Shown: piece by piece, positions 48,021-59,345 of the stretch
How positions within the stretch are numbered: the first letter of the stretch is position 1
Layout of the letters: each line of letters starts with the position of its first letter
Source: Tragulus kanchil
Lineage: Eukaryota; Chordata; Mammalia; Artiodactyla; Tragulidae
DNA length: 64,000 bases
Reading direction: 5' to 3'
Assembly (NCBI GenBank): GCA_022376925.1
Contig: JAIOJX010000003.1
Coordinates: forward strand, 35,393,874 to 35,457,873
Program-made: the position numbers and the translations under genes
The notes under the pieces: model-generated
Databases searched by the model: none
Told to the model about the DNA's origin: nothing
Seen by the model: only the letters and a program-made list of their open reading frames with translations

Positions 48021-48616
48021 ATTGATATTGTTTATTAAAAATGGAAAAATAAGTACAAAATTGGTATGCATGCTTCTATAAAGACAGCCTTCAGATATTC
48101 ACTTAGATGAAAGTCAAAATGAATCCCTCATCTTTCTGACCTATGTAGCAATAACCTGGGTTTATGCCTGCCCACCTCAGGAAGGGGTAATAACAGCCAT
48201 TATTTTCTGTGAAGCAATGCCGGTAACCATGTCATTTTCTGATAAATCATACCAATTGCATCTTATTATCTCGCCGATGGTTCAATTAACTCACATCACC
48301 ACTCAATTTATCAAATTAAAAAGGAAAGGTTTTGTGTGTTCTAATAATTGTTTCATTAACATAAAACTAGTTAAGAACCAGGAGGCTTCAGATCTCGATT
48401 CATATTGTCTTTACGCAATTTTGTTTTGATTTGTTCTGATGGTCGTATAGTGACATAGCTCATGTCTTCTATTATTGTCATGATTGTCATGATTATTCTT
48501 TCATTAACATACATATGACTATTGAATGTGGTAGGATTTTGCAGAAGATGAACCCAGTATGATAGAAGAAAATGGTAACCATAATTTTGAAAGTCTGGGC
48601 ATGTGTTTAAGCATTC

Positions 48617-48673
48617 TAAAGATTTTAAAGAGCATTGCTTTAAAGAGCATAAAGATTTTAAAATGAGCATTGC
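48617..48673. repeat. 33-base imperfect tandem repeat
   Basis: The block aaagattttaaagagcattg recurs about 33 bases later as aaagattttaaaatgagcat. It is present in both copies of duplication 16 (second near 49793) and so predates it or was copied with it. Confidence 0.8.
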
Positions 48674-50189
48674 TACCCGTTCAGTAGGGGAGTGTCGTCT
48701 TTATGAAAGAGCTATGTCAGAATAATATATTCAAAGACTTTTTAAGTTTTGAGGTCAAGAAATTTTATAGTAAATTTGAAATGATTCTTGAAACCTTTTG
48801 TCTCAGCAGAATGGACAGAAATTCTGTTGTTCCACTTTACATAAATGTATCAAGTCAAAGAAATATTTGAGAGGTGTTTGTTCAATAAAATATAATTTTG
48901 GAAATTTTAAGTCAGATGATTATAGAGGATGTCACCCATGTTTCAGTCATCTCGTAGTTATCTCTTCCTAAAAGAACAGTACAAACCCATATTTAAAGCA
49001 GTGTGCTGATCATCAAGCACTAATAATAACTAATTTGTTCCACTATACAAAATTTTTCACAACTCTTTCACACGATTTAAATCTTACAATAACCACATAA
49101 ATTAAAATGATCATTCCCACCTTGTAAAGTAGCAATTAACTGCCGATAATGAGTTGCTCAACTATGTTAAAACGGGGAGGTCGCCCAGTATATGCTTCTA
49201 TTGATATTGTTTATTAAAATGGAAAAATAAGTACAAAATTGGTATGCATGCTTCTATAAAGACAGCCTTCAGATATTCACTTAGATGAAAGTCAAAATGA
49301 ATCCTCATCTTTCTGACCTATGTAGCAATAACCTGGGTTTATGCCTGCCCACCTCAGGAAGGGGTAATAACAGCCATTATTTTCTGTGAAGCAATGCCGG
49401 TAACCATGTCATTTTCTGATAAATCATACCAATTGCATCTTATTATCTCGCCGATGGTTCAATTAACTCACATCACCACTCAATTTATCAAATTAAAAAG
49501 GAAAGGTTTTGTGTGTTCTAATAATTGTTTCATTAACATAAAACTAGTTAAGAACCAGGAGGCTTCAGATCTCGATTCATATTGTCTTTACGCAATTTTG
49601 TTTTGATTTGTTCTGATGGTCGATAGTGACATAGCTCATGTCTTCTATTATTGTCATGATTGTCATGATTATTCTTTCATTAACATACATATGACTATTG
49701 AATGTGGTAGGATTTTGCAGAAGATGAACCCAGTATGATAGAAGAAAATGGTAACCATAATTTTGAAAGTCTGGGCATGTGTTTAAGCATTCTAAAGATT
49801 TTAAAGAGCATTGCTTTAAAGAGCATAAAGATTTTAAAATGAGCATTGCTACCCGTTCAGTAGGGGAGTGTCGTCTTTATGAAAGAGCTATGTCAGAATA
49901 ATATATTCAAAGACTTTTTAAGTTTTGAGGTCAAGAAATTTTATAGTAAATTTGAAATGATTCTTGAAACCTTTTGTCTCAGCAGAATGGACAGAAATTC
50001 TGTTGTTCCACTTTACATAAATGTATCAAGTCAAAGAAATATTTGAGAGGTGTTTGTTCAATAAAATATAATTTTGGAAATTTTAAGTCAGATGATTATA
50101 GAGGATGTCACCCATGTTTCAGTCATCTCGTAGTTATCTCTTCCTAAAAGAACAGTACAAACCCATATTTAAAGCAGTGTGCTGATCAT

Positions 50190-50365
50190 CAAGCACTAAT
50201 AATAACTAATTTGTTCCACTATACAAAATTTTTCACAACTCTTTCACACGATTTAAATCTTACAATAACCACATAAATTAAAATGATCATTCCCACCTTG
50301 TAGATATAGGAACTGAGGTTCAGAGGGGTTACACTGCCGATAATGAGTTGCTCAACTATGTTAAA
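50190..50365 (+). mobile_element. MIR SINE relic
   Basis: ctctttcacacgatttaaat, cttacaataaccacataaat, cattcccaccttgtagatat, aggaactgaggttcagaggg and gttacactgccgataatgag follow the MIR 3' half (tcctcacaacaaccc, attttacagatgaggaaactgagg). Copies at 51339-51514 (complete) and 49013-49170 (damaged end) are products of duplications 16 and 17. Confidence 0.7.
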
Positions 50366-50472
50366 ACGAAGGTGCATACCGCCTAGTCAAAGACAATACC
50401 CTTGGAATCAGAAAATCAGCTTTGATGCTTTTAACTGAGAAATCCTAGTTAATTCACTTAAAATCTCTACTG

Positions 50473-50759
50473 TGGGGCTTCTCTGGTGGTCCAGTGGGTA
50501 AGGACACTGCGTTGCAGTGCAAGGAGCTCCGGTTAGATCCCTGGTCTGGGAAGATCCCACGTGCCGCGGAGGGCTGGACCGATGTGTCCAACTACTCAAC
50601 CGGAGCTCTGGAGCGCATGTGCCGAGAGCCAGTGCTCTGCAGCAAGAGAGGCCACTGCGATGGGAGACCCACACGGGCCGAAGAATAAAGATGGAAGAAA
50701 ATAGATAAAAGAAAGACCAATAGAAGCGGCCAAATAATAAATTTTAAAAAATAATAATT
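50473..50759 (+). mobile_element. CHR-like SINE (21614 family)
   Basis: ggggcttctctggtggtcca, gttagatccctggtctggg, gaagatcccacgtgccgcgg, ccggagctctggagcgcatg, cagtgctctgcagcaagag and agaccaatagaagcggcc, ending A/T-rich with no C-rich block. The duplicate is 51622-51906, and a 3' fragment occurs at 52927-52985. Confidence 0.88.
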
Positions 50760-52072
50760 GCTACGTCTCTCAATTCTAAATTAAGGGTCCTGCCACTTAC
50801 ATAATGACTGTGTTAAACAAAATGTGTGAATGAAAGCACTTGGTAGGTTGTGTACACACTCAATAAATACTGTCTTTATTTCTCCTGTGTGATACCTTGT
50901 TGCCTTCCTTATTTATTTCAAATGAAGCTTCTCTGGTGGCTCAGATGGTAAAGAATCTGCCTGCCATGCAGGAGACTCAGGGAATTCAATTTTGATCCCC
51001 GGATCAAGAAGTTGGTATTTCTGCCTGGGACTGAAGTGGAGGCTCCAGCCTGTGGGGCTGCAGAGTCACTCACTTGAGGTCAAGAAATTTTATAGTAAAT
51101 TTGAAATGATTCTTGAAACCTTTTGTCTCAGCAGAATGGACAGAAATTCTGTTGTTCCACTTTACATAAATGTATCAAGTCAAAGAAATATTTGAGAGGT
51201 GTTTGTTCAATAAAATATAATTTTGGAAATTTTAAGTCAGATGATTATAGAGGATGTCACCCATGTTTCAGTCATCTCGTAGTTATCTCTTCCTAAAAGA
51301 ACAGTACAAACCCATATTTAAAGCAGTGTGCTGATCATCAAGCACTAATAATAACTAATTTGTTCCACTATACAAAATTTTTCACAACTCTTTCACACGA
51401 TTTAAATCTTACAATAACCACATAAATTAAAATGATCATTCCCACCTTGTAGATATAGGAACTGAGGTTCAGAGGGGTTACACTGCCGATAATGAGTTGC
51501 TCAACTATGTTAAAACGAAGGTGCATACCGCCTAGTCAAAGACAATACCCTTGGAATCAGAAAATCAGCTTTGATGCTTTTAACTGAGAAATCCTAGTTA
51601 ATTCACTTAAAATCTCTACTGTGGGGCTTCTCTGGTGGTCCAGTGGGTAAGGACACTGCGTTGCAGTGCAAGGAGCTCCGGTTAGATCCCTGGTCTGGGA
51701 AGATCCCACGTGCCGCGGAGGGCTGGACCGATGTGTCCAACTACTCAACCGGAGCTCTGGAGCGCATGTGCCGAGAGCCAGTGCTCTGCAGCAAGAGAGG
51801 CCACTGCGATGGGAGACCCACACGGGCCGAAGAATAAAGATGGAAGAAAATAGATAAAAGAAAGACCAATAGAAGCGGCCAAATAATAAATTTTAAAAAA
51901 TAATAATTGCTACGCTCTCAATTCTAAATTAAGGGTCCTGCCACTTACATAATGACTGTGTTAAACAAAATGTGTGAATGAAAGCACTTGGTAGGTTGTG
52001 TACACACTCAATAAATACTGTCTTTATTTCTCCTGTGTGATACCTTGTTGCCTTCCTTATTTATTTCAAATG

Positions 52073-52276
52073 AAGCTTCTCTGGTGGCTCAGATGGTAAA
52101 GAATCTGCCTGCCATGCAGGAGACTCAGGGAATTCAATTTTGATCCCCGGATCAAGAAGATCCCCTGAAGAAGAACCACTCCAGTATTCTTGCCTGGAGA
52201 ATTCCATAAACAGAGGAGCCTGGCAGGCTCCAGCCTGTGGGGCTGCAGAGTCAGACACAACTGAGCAACTAACACT
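52073..52276 (+). mobile_element. Bov-tA SINE
   Basis: aagcttctctggtggctcag, ctgcctgccatgcaggagac, gatccccggatcaagaagat, cttgcctggagaattcc, agtcagacacaactgagcaac and an aacactttc tail. The copy at 53176-53379 is intact; the copy at 50925-51068 is internally damaged beside a junction. Confidence 0.92.
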
Positions 52277-52445
52277 TTCACACTTTCACCACCAAATGGA
52301 CTTGAACATTTGCATCATCTCACTAGTATTGTTCACAGCTGATTTGATCCTGATCTTTGTCCTTTGTATTCCTAATAGTGAATTTTCATGTTTATATCCA
52401 AGGAAATAATTGAGAATAGTACCTTTGATCATTTCCACTGGTGTG

Positions 52446-52637
52446 TGTGTACTCAGTCCCTTCAGTTGTAGCCTGCCAGCTTCCCTGTCCATGGGATTCT
52501 CTAGGCAAGAATACTGGCATGGGTTGCCATATCCACCTCCAGGGGATCTTCCCAACTCAGGGATCATACTCACATTTCCTGCATCTCTTGCATGGCAGGC
52601 AGAAGCTAAACCCACTGAGCCACCTACGAAGCCCACT
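52446..52637 (-). mobile_element. Bov-tA SINE, minus strand
   Basis: actcagtcccttcagttgta, ccatgggattctctaggc, aagaatactggcatgggttg, gatcttcccaactcaggg and actgagccacctacgaagcc. Part of the tccgactctttgcgacc end is deleted. The duplicate is 53549-53740. Confidence 0.88.
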
Positions 52638-53989
52638 GGAGAAACCATAAACTCAGGATTTCTCATAATGAATTCATCACCTTCTTATCTTACTGGTTGT
52701 TATTTAGAATTCTTCTCATGACAACCCTGTAATCCGAGTATTCTTGGTTTTAGTTTAAACTTATTTTATCATCATTGTCTCAGTCTTGGAGACCAGAGCT
52801 TCTGGGCTATTTTCTACTCCCCTCCCTGTTTTCTTCCCCAAATCCAATTATGTGCAAAGTCTTAACCTGACAATTTCAGTTTTGAAAAATGCAAAGTACT
52901 TTAAGCGCTTTAAACCCCATTTCACTGGCCGAAGAACAAAGAGGGAAGAAAATAGATAAAAGAAAGACCAATAGAAGCGGCCAAATAATAAATTTTAAAA
53001 AATAATAATTGCTACGTCTCTCAATTCTAAATTAAGGGTCCTGCCACTTACATAATGACTGTGTTAAACAAAATGTGTGAATGAAAGCACTTGGTAGGTT
53101 GTGTACACACTCAATAAATACTGTCTTTATTTCTCCTGTGTGATACCTTGTTGCCTTCCTTATTTATTTCAAATGAAGCTTCTCTGGTGGCTCAGATGGT
53201 AAAGAATCTGCCTGCCATGCAGGAGACTCAGGGAATTCAATTTTGATCCCCGGATCAAGAAGATCCCCTGAAGAAGAACCACTCCAGTATTCTTGCCTGG
53301 AGAATTCCATAAACAGAGGAGCCTGGCAGGCTCCAGCCTGTGGGGCTGCAGAGTCAGACACAACTGAGCAACTAACACTTTCACACTTTCACCACCAAAT
53401 GGACTTGAACATTTGCATCATCTCACTAGTATTGTTCACAGCTGATTTGATCCTGATCTTTGTCCTTTGTATTCCTAATAGTGAATTTTCATGTTTATAT
53501 CCAAGGAAATAATTGAGAATAGTACCTTTGATCATTTCCACTGGTGTGTGTGTACTCAGTCCCTTCAGTTGTAGCCTGCCAGCTTCCCTGTCCATGGGAT
53601 TCTCTAGGCAAGAATACTGGCATGGGTTGCCATATCCACCTCCAGGGGATCTTCCCAACTCAGGGATCATACTCACATTTCCTGCATCTCTTGCATGGCA
53701 GGCAGAAGCTAAACCCACTGAGCCACCTACGAAGCCCACTGGAGAAACCATAAACTCAGGATTTCTCATAATGAATTCATCACCTTCTTATCTTACTGGT
53801 TGTTATTTAGAATTCTTCTCATGACAACCCTGTAATCCGAGTATTCTTGGTTTTAGTTTAAACTTATTTTATCATCATTGTCTCAGTCTTGGAGACCAGA
53901 GCTTCTGGGCTATTTTCTACTCCCCTCCCTGTTTTCTTCCCCAAATCCAATTATGTGCAAAGTCTTAACCTGACAATTTCAGTTTTGAA

Positions 53990-55029
53990 TTACCTATCAC
54001 ACCCTTTTCATTCTTTATGTTTCCAATTCCCAACTCTGGTTTAGGCCCTTTGGCTACATAGCTGGGCTATTGCAAAAACCTTCCAATTTGTTATCCCACC
54101 TCTGACTAATCCCTGTATCAACCTTATCATGTTTATTTCTAAATTAACCTTCTAAAATAGTATTTGAATCATGTCATACTGTTAAAAACTTGTGTCTTCG
54201 TAATGCCTTCCACATCAAGTCTAAACTCCTTAACGCCGCACTAAAGATCTGACATCACCTTTGTCATTTTATCTCCCCATGCACCCATATAAAATAGGTC
54301 TCCTCTAATCTCCAAGGCACATATGAGAGTTGTGTAACTGTGAAATTTTATTCTCATCAAATTTTCTACTTGGAATTATTTTGATTCTTCTCCCTGACTT
54401 TCTAAAACCAATCTCTTCTCTGCCACAACTAAGATTTCATCTTAGTGAAATAATAATGGATACATCTTGCCCTATTTAATTTATTTTTTCTCCCTTTTTA
54501 CTACTCCCTTCTCTCCTCAATGTATACTAAAAAGTTTAAGGACTATGAGTTTCCTTGCTCTCTGCCCCCACAGAGTGTGCACTACAAAGCCATGCCAATT
54601 AAACTGCAGAAAGCCATGAAGGTAGCTAAACGGATATGAACAGATGCTCAATATAGATTTCAACTTAATTTAAAATAAGGTACAACTCTTTTACAAAGAA
54701 CCAAAAAGTGAATTTTATCTTTGCAATGTAAATCTCAATTTTAAGATAGAAGAATGGGTATCAAGATCCACTACCAGTCTCTTAATCTGCACCAGAAATT
54801 AGCCCTCCACGGAGCCCTCTATACTTAAAAAATATATGACAGATGCACAGCTACAGCTACTGTGTAGGTACTCACAAGCAGAAGAGAATAATCAACCTAA
54901 TGATCTAGTCAATCTGAGAAAGACATACTTTTGTGGCACTTAACTCTCATCTCTATTTGAACCATTAAAGGAACCCTTATTCAAGACTAAGGGTTACCGG
55001 GGCGAGGAATGGGGGGTGGGAGTGGGTAT
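53990..55029. other. Unduplicated stretch, possible L2 relic
   Basis: The part at 54030-54240 (gggctattgcaaaaaccttc, aatcatgtcatactgttaaa, atcaagtctaaactccttaa) is weakly reminiscent of the L2 3' region, but too diverged to delimit. The rest, including a G-rich patch at 55000-55045, is unclassified. No gene. Confidence 0.4.
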
Positions 55030-55108
55030 AGGGGAGGGGTGGATTTGGAATTTGGGATTAGCAGCTGGTAAGGATTATATATAGAATGGTAGACAACAAG
55101 GTCCTACT

Positions 55109-55167
55109 GAACCCAGGTCTCTTGCATTGCAAGCAGATTCTTAGTCATCTGAGACACTAAGGAAGCC
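55109..55167 (-). mobile_element. Bov-tA head fragment inside L1
   Basis: gaacccaggtctcttgcatt, gcaagcagattcttagtcat and actaaggaagcc are only the tRNA-derived head in reverse orientation. The Bov-A body, which should lie on the left, is absent. It splits the L1 sequence at its ctactgtatagcac motif. Confidence 0.75.
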
Positions 55168-55312
55168 ATATAGCACAGGAAACTCTATTCAATATCCTGT
55201 GAGTAAACCATAATGGAAAAGAATCTGAAAAAGAATGTATACATACGAGGAACTTTACTAAATCCTCTGTGGTGATCTAAATTGTAAGAAAATCCAAAAA
55301 ATAGGGTGTATG

Positions 55313-55337
55313 CACACACACACACACACACACACAC
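55313..55337. repeat. (CA)n microsatellite
   Basis: About 12 ca units in the L1 3' UTR fragment, bounded by tgtatg and cccctag. Confidence 0.95.
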
Positions 55338-55615
55338 CCCTAGAGTTGATTCACTTTTGCTGGCCAATAGAAACTAACACAACTGCAAAGCAACTATACT
55401 CCAATAAAGATTAGTTTTAAAAACGCTCTATAAAAAATACAGTCAGAAATAAAAAAGGACCATATTTTAATCTCTGGGTTTTACACCTAGTTACAAGTTC
55501 ACTGTTGAGCAACACAGATAGAGATAAAATATGACTCCTCAGTGTTCGACTCTTCATTCTAGTCTAATATACAGTAATGAAGACTCACGTCAAAATAAAC
55601 AAACATACAAAACAA

Positions 55616-55720
55616 ACAAGAATATACACATATGTATAACCAAATCACTTTGCTGTACAGCAGAACTTAACACAATATTACAAACCAACTAGACTTCAAT
55701 GAAATTAATTTTAAAAAATG
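55616..55720 (+). mobile_element. L1 3' end fragment
   Basis: cacatatgtataaccaaatc, actttgctgtacagcagaac, ttaacacaatattacaaacc and aactagacttcaatgaaatt are the last ~100 bases of an artiodactyl L1. It is a separate piece from the fragment ending at 55420. Confidence 0.75.
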
Positions 55721-56400
55721 AACCCTTCCTAATCGTGACCAAAGTGTTGATAACACAAGAGAAGACAACAGATGCGTCCCAGTGCTAACATATGCAGGGA
55801 CTTGCTCCTTCCGGGGTCACTGCCAAACCAAATCCTTGGTGGGAATATTTCTAGTTGCTCTATACAGATAATTTTAAAAAATAAGTTTAAAGCCTGCATG
55901 TTTGAAAGTATTTTGACAAGTTTCAAAGACTGTGCTGTTCATCTGAATGTGCCATTTCCTTCACATCTCTCAAGTGGGAAATCACCAGAGATCTAACCAG
56001 TGATTTAGTGCTCATCCGTGCTGGAGAGAAGCTTCAATGGTTCATTAATGAAGGCTGATTCCCACTCCTGCTGCCTTTGATTCTGGTTTTAATATAGGCT
56101 TCCTATCCCTGTGACTGTCACAGGCATCACACAAGCACAGAGACAGCAGCTGAGAAACCAGAAAGGTATTTTTAAATTGCATTCATTGGCAGCCTCATTC
56201 ATTATACCAAAAAAAATGCATTACTACTACTACTAAAAAATGTAACATTTGCATATCCCCCAAGTGACTCTTGCGTGTATTGTTTCTAAGTGGTTGTCCA
56301 GGTGTGAAGATCTCTCCTGTTGTACGTGAAATAAAATGTGATTTTTGTCCCGAGATCCTTTTTTTTTCCCTCAGAAATGTACATTAATTCTGTACTATTC
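55721..56400. other. Non-coding stretch, nothing recognised
   Basis: Opposed open frames of 65-74 codons near 55730-56000 have no recognisable domain. No repeat family identified. Confidence 0.55.
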
Positions 56401-58518
56401 TTCTCCATTCTGTATTATTTTTTTTCCAGCTAACAATGATTTTGCATGACCAATAGAGAATTGCTGCACCTTTGGCTGTGTAGGTCCTGAATGACTTACA
56501 AGGTTGGAAAAATAACAAGGAAACAAAATAAAACAGTCAACATGGGACTATCTGGATTTTGTATATCAAAACCTTTTAATGGTAAGGAGACTTTGCTATT
56601 TTTCTCAGAGAGGCAATGGTTCACTCACTGGATAAACCAAACACTAATGAAAAGGAACAGGGTCAAAGGAGGCTTCTAAAATTCGTTTGCCTCTTCTCAA
56701 TGACAAAGTATTAATACTACCTGGAGTTCTTCAGATTTTGATTTTTTAATCAGAAGGGATGAAAAAGTCTCTTTAAGTAACTCAGTGAGGAAGGGGAGCA
56801 GAGAAGTTAGGAATGAACTTAAAGTATTAATGCAATCTGAGTATCCCAGGCCCAAGTCTGATCAAGAGGGGTTCTCACGTGACCCAACACCCAAGAGATT
56901 TGCATTAAGTATCTGGGCTTTGCGGGTGGTTCACAGCAAAGCAAATGGACAGTGGAAGATGGAGTACATGATGCTACATCACCTTTCAGTATTAATTGGA
57001 TAAAAAGAGAAGGGTACAAAATGAACTATAGGGTCCTAGATTGGATCCTAGAACAAAAACAAAAAGAGTGTTAATGGGGAAAAAAAAAAGAAACAACAGT
57101 GAAATCTGGACATTCTTGATGACTCAGTGGGAAGAGCCCACCTGCTAATGCAGGAAACATGAGTTCTATCCCTGATCCAGGAAGATCCCACAGGCTGCAA
57201 GGCAACTAAGCTTGTGTGCCACAACTACAGCCCAGGAGTCTCAACTACTGAGTCCATGTGCTGCCAGTACTGAAGACCATACTCCCTAGGGACTGTGCTC
57301 TGCGACAAGAGAAGCCACTGCAAAGAGAAGCCGCTTCTAGAGAGTACTGCCTGCTTGCCTCAACTAGAGAAAAGAGTTCGCAGGAATGAAAACCCAGTAC
57401 AACCAATAAATGAATAAATAAACTTATAGTAAAAAAAATGGTGAAAAACCTTTTTTAATTTCCATGTATTATTTTCTTCTCCATTCTGTATTATTTTTCC
57501 AGCTAACAATGATTTTGCATGACCAATAGAGAATTGCTGCACCTTTGGCTGTGTAGGTCCTGAATGACTTACAAGGTTGGAAAAATAACAAGGAAACAAA
57601 ATAAAACAGTCAACATGGGACTATCTGGATTTTGTATATCAAAACCTTTTAATGGTAAGGAGACTTTGCTATTTTTCTCAGAGAGGCAATGGTTCACTCA
57701 CTGGATAAACCAAACACTAATGAAAAGGAACAGGGTCAAAGGAGGCTTCTAAAATTCGTTTGCCTCTTCTCAATGACAAAGTATTAATACTACCTGGAGT
57801 TCTTCAGATTTTGATTTTTTAATCAGAAGGGATGAAAAAGTCTCTTTAAGTAACTCAGTGAGGAAGGGGAGCAGAGAAGTTAGGAATGAACTTAAAGTAT
57901 TAATGCAATCTGAGTATCCCAGGCCCAAGTCTGATCAAGAGGGGTTCTCACGTGACCCAACACCCAAGAGATTTGCATTAAGTATCTGGGCTTTATGGTG
58001 GTTCACAGCAAAGCAAATGGACAGTGGAAGATGGAGTACATGATGCTACATCACCTTTCAGTATTAATTGGATAAAAAGAGAAGGGTACAAAATGAACTA
58101 TAGGGTCCTAGATTGGATCCTAGAACAAAAACAAAAAGAGTGTTAATGGGGAAAAAAAAAAGAAACAACAGTGAAATCTGGACATTCTTGATGACTCAGT
58201 GGGAAGAGCCCACCTGCTAATGCAGGAAACATGAGTTCTATCCCTGATCCAGGAAGATCCCACAGGCTGCAAGGCAACTAAGCTTGTGTGCCACAACTAC
58301 AGCCCAGGAGTCTCAACTACTGAGTCCATGTGCTGCCAGTACTGAAGACCATACTCCCTAGGGACTGTGCTCTGCGACAAGAGAAGCCACTGCAAAGAGA
58401 AGCCGCTTCTAGAGAGTACTGCCTGCTTGCCTCAACTAGAGAAAAGAGTTCGCAGGAATGAAAACCCAGTACAACCAATAAATGAATAAATAAACTTATA
58501 GTAAAAAAAATGGTGAAA
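56401..58518. repeat. Direct duplication 19 (copies 56401-57450 and 57477-58518)
   Basis: The offset is 1073-1076. The ~26-base spacer, tttttaatttccatgtattat and following, resembles a corrupted lead-in of copy 1 (acattaattctgtactattc). Differences include a T-run at 56417, tttgcgggtgg versus tttatggtgg at 56929/58002, and gtgaaaaacc versus gtgaaacc at the end. Confidence 0.93.
57108..57425 (+). mobile_element. CHR-type SINE (SINE2/BTALUL-like)
   Basis: ggacattcttgatgactcag, cacctgctaatgcaggaaac, gttctatccctgatccagg, gatcccacaggctgcaagg, gctctgcgacaagagaagcc, acccagtacaaccaataaat and an (aataaat) tail. It has the same layout as the element at 44872, well diverged. The duplicate is 58181-58495. 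Confidence 0.85.
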
Positions 58519-58601
58519 CCTGAATCATGTTCGTAATTTAGTTAATAGTATTTTCCCAAAGTTAATGTTTTGAGAAATGTATCATGTTAAGTAATGTGTT
58601 G

Positions 58602-58818
58602 GGGCTTCCCTGGTGGCTCAGCAGTAAAGTATCTGGCTGCAATGCAGGAGACGGAGAAGACTTGGGTTCGAGCCCTGGGTTAGAAAGATTCCCTAGGGAA
58701 GGAAATGGCAGCCCACTCCAGTAGTCTTGCCGGGAAAGTCCCGTACACAGAGGAGCCTGGTGGTTACAGTTCATGGGGTTGCAAAAGAGTCGGACATAAC
58801 TGAGTGACTGACACACAC
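58602..58818 (+). mobile_element. Bov-tA SINE
   Basis: gggcttccctggtggctcag, ctggctgcaatgcaggagac, gggttcgagccctgggttag, then the body to gtcggacataactgagtgac and a cacacacc tail. It is close to consensus in the head. It lies within a 162-codon minus-strand open frame (58562-59050) which is therefore not a gene. Confidence 0.93.
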
Positions 58819-58826
58819 CTGTAACA

Positions 58827-58925
58827 TGTTCACCTGAGAGAAAACTAGATGAAGCATTGACAGAAACTCTTGTGCCATCTTTGCAACTTTTTCTAAATCT
58901 AAAACTATTCCAAAAATAAAAACCT
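58827..58925 (+). mobile_element. Possible L1 3' terminal fragment
   Basis: ctttgcaactttttctaaat, ctaaaactattccaaaaata and aaaac resemble the end of older L1 3' UTRs. Short and diverged. Confidence 0.4.
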
Positions 58926-59345
58926 AACAAAAAGAGCGATGACAGAGGTAGCAAAGATGGTGCTTTTCGATTCCTCTTCAGCTGTTGGATTGTTGTTGAC
59001 ATACAAAATCTAAAGTAAGATAAGCACTCCATAACACATGCCAGCAACATGCACAGAAATTATAATGCCAACAATTTCCATAACTGACAAAGGAAAAGAC
59101 AACTGACTCCTGTTAGGGGGAGTTCACTCGTGTCCAAATTTCATTTTTCTCCTTCAAACTGGTGTATATGGTCTAAGTCATCATTTCACATTTGCCTAGA
59201 AAATATAAGTTGTATGTTCTAGACTGCAACAGATTAAAGCAATTGAGAGCCCACTGTGTATACTTGCCATTATTTAGAACAAACATGAGGTTTGGTGAGA
59301 AAGCCAAGCAGGAAGGAGTGAAATTAGAGCTGAAGAGAATTCAAC
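58926..59345. other. Non-coding stretch, nothing recognised
   Basis: No recognised repeat. A 70-codon plus-strand frame at 59192-59404 has no domain. Confidence 0.55.

Larger units (their letters stand above)
48021..50370. repeat. Direct duplication 16 (copies 48021-49180 and 49200-50370)
   Basis: The offset is 1177-1179. Copy 1 is damaged near its end: ccttgtaaagtagcaattaa replaces the 40-odd bases ccttgtagatataggaactg through ggggttacac of copy 2. After aaaacg it then diverges into about 20 unrelated bases. Other differences are homopolymer or single-base (ttaaaaatgg/ttaaaatgg, atccctcat/atcctcat, gtcgtatag/gtcgatag). Confidence 0.94.
49925..52252. repeat. Direct duplication 17 (copies 49925-51067 and 51074-52252)
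   Basis: The offset is 1149 up to about 51010. There copy 1 replaces the middle of a Bov-tA (some 70 bases of copy 2) with about 35 poorly matching bases and then resumes at gaggctccagcctgtgggg. The damage is again adjacent to the junction. Copy 1 starts about 445 bases inside duplication 16's second copy, giving three copies of 48749-49150. Confidence 0.94.
51825..53989. repeat. Direct duplication 18 (copies 51825-52885 and 52927-53989)
   Basis: The offset is 1102-1103. After cagttttgaa copy 1 runs into about 40 bases (52886-52926) that match neither flank. Copy 2 then begins inside a CHR-like SINE with three altered bases in its first 20 (gaagaacaaagaggg versus gaagaataaagatgg). One tc differs at 51915/53016. 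Copy 1 begins inside duplication 17's second copy. Confidence 0.94.
55030..55420 (+). mobile_element. L1 3' UTR with nested SINE fragment and CA repeat
   Basis: gtagacaacaaggtcctact is separated from atatagcacaggaaactcta by a SINE fragment. Then caatatcctgtgagtaaacc, aaaagaatctgaaaaagaat and caactatactccaataaaga complete the L1 3' end. A (CA)n run at 55313-55337 and some unrelated sequence lie inside. Confidence 0.75.

Noticed and set aside
52286..53769. 126-codon frames at 52286 and 53389
   Set aside because: They cross a reversed Bov-tA and recur through duplication 18; not a gene family.
58562..59050. 162-codon minus-strand open frame, the longest in the window
   Set aside because: Its C-terminal half is the reverse translation of a Bov-tA SINE (58602-58818) and the rest shows no domain, so it is a chance frame.
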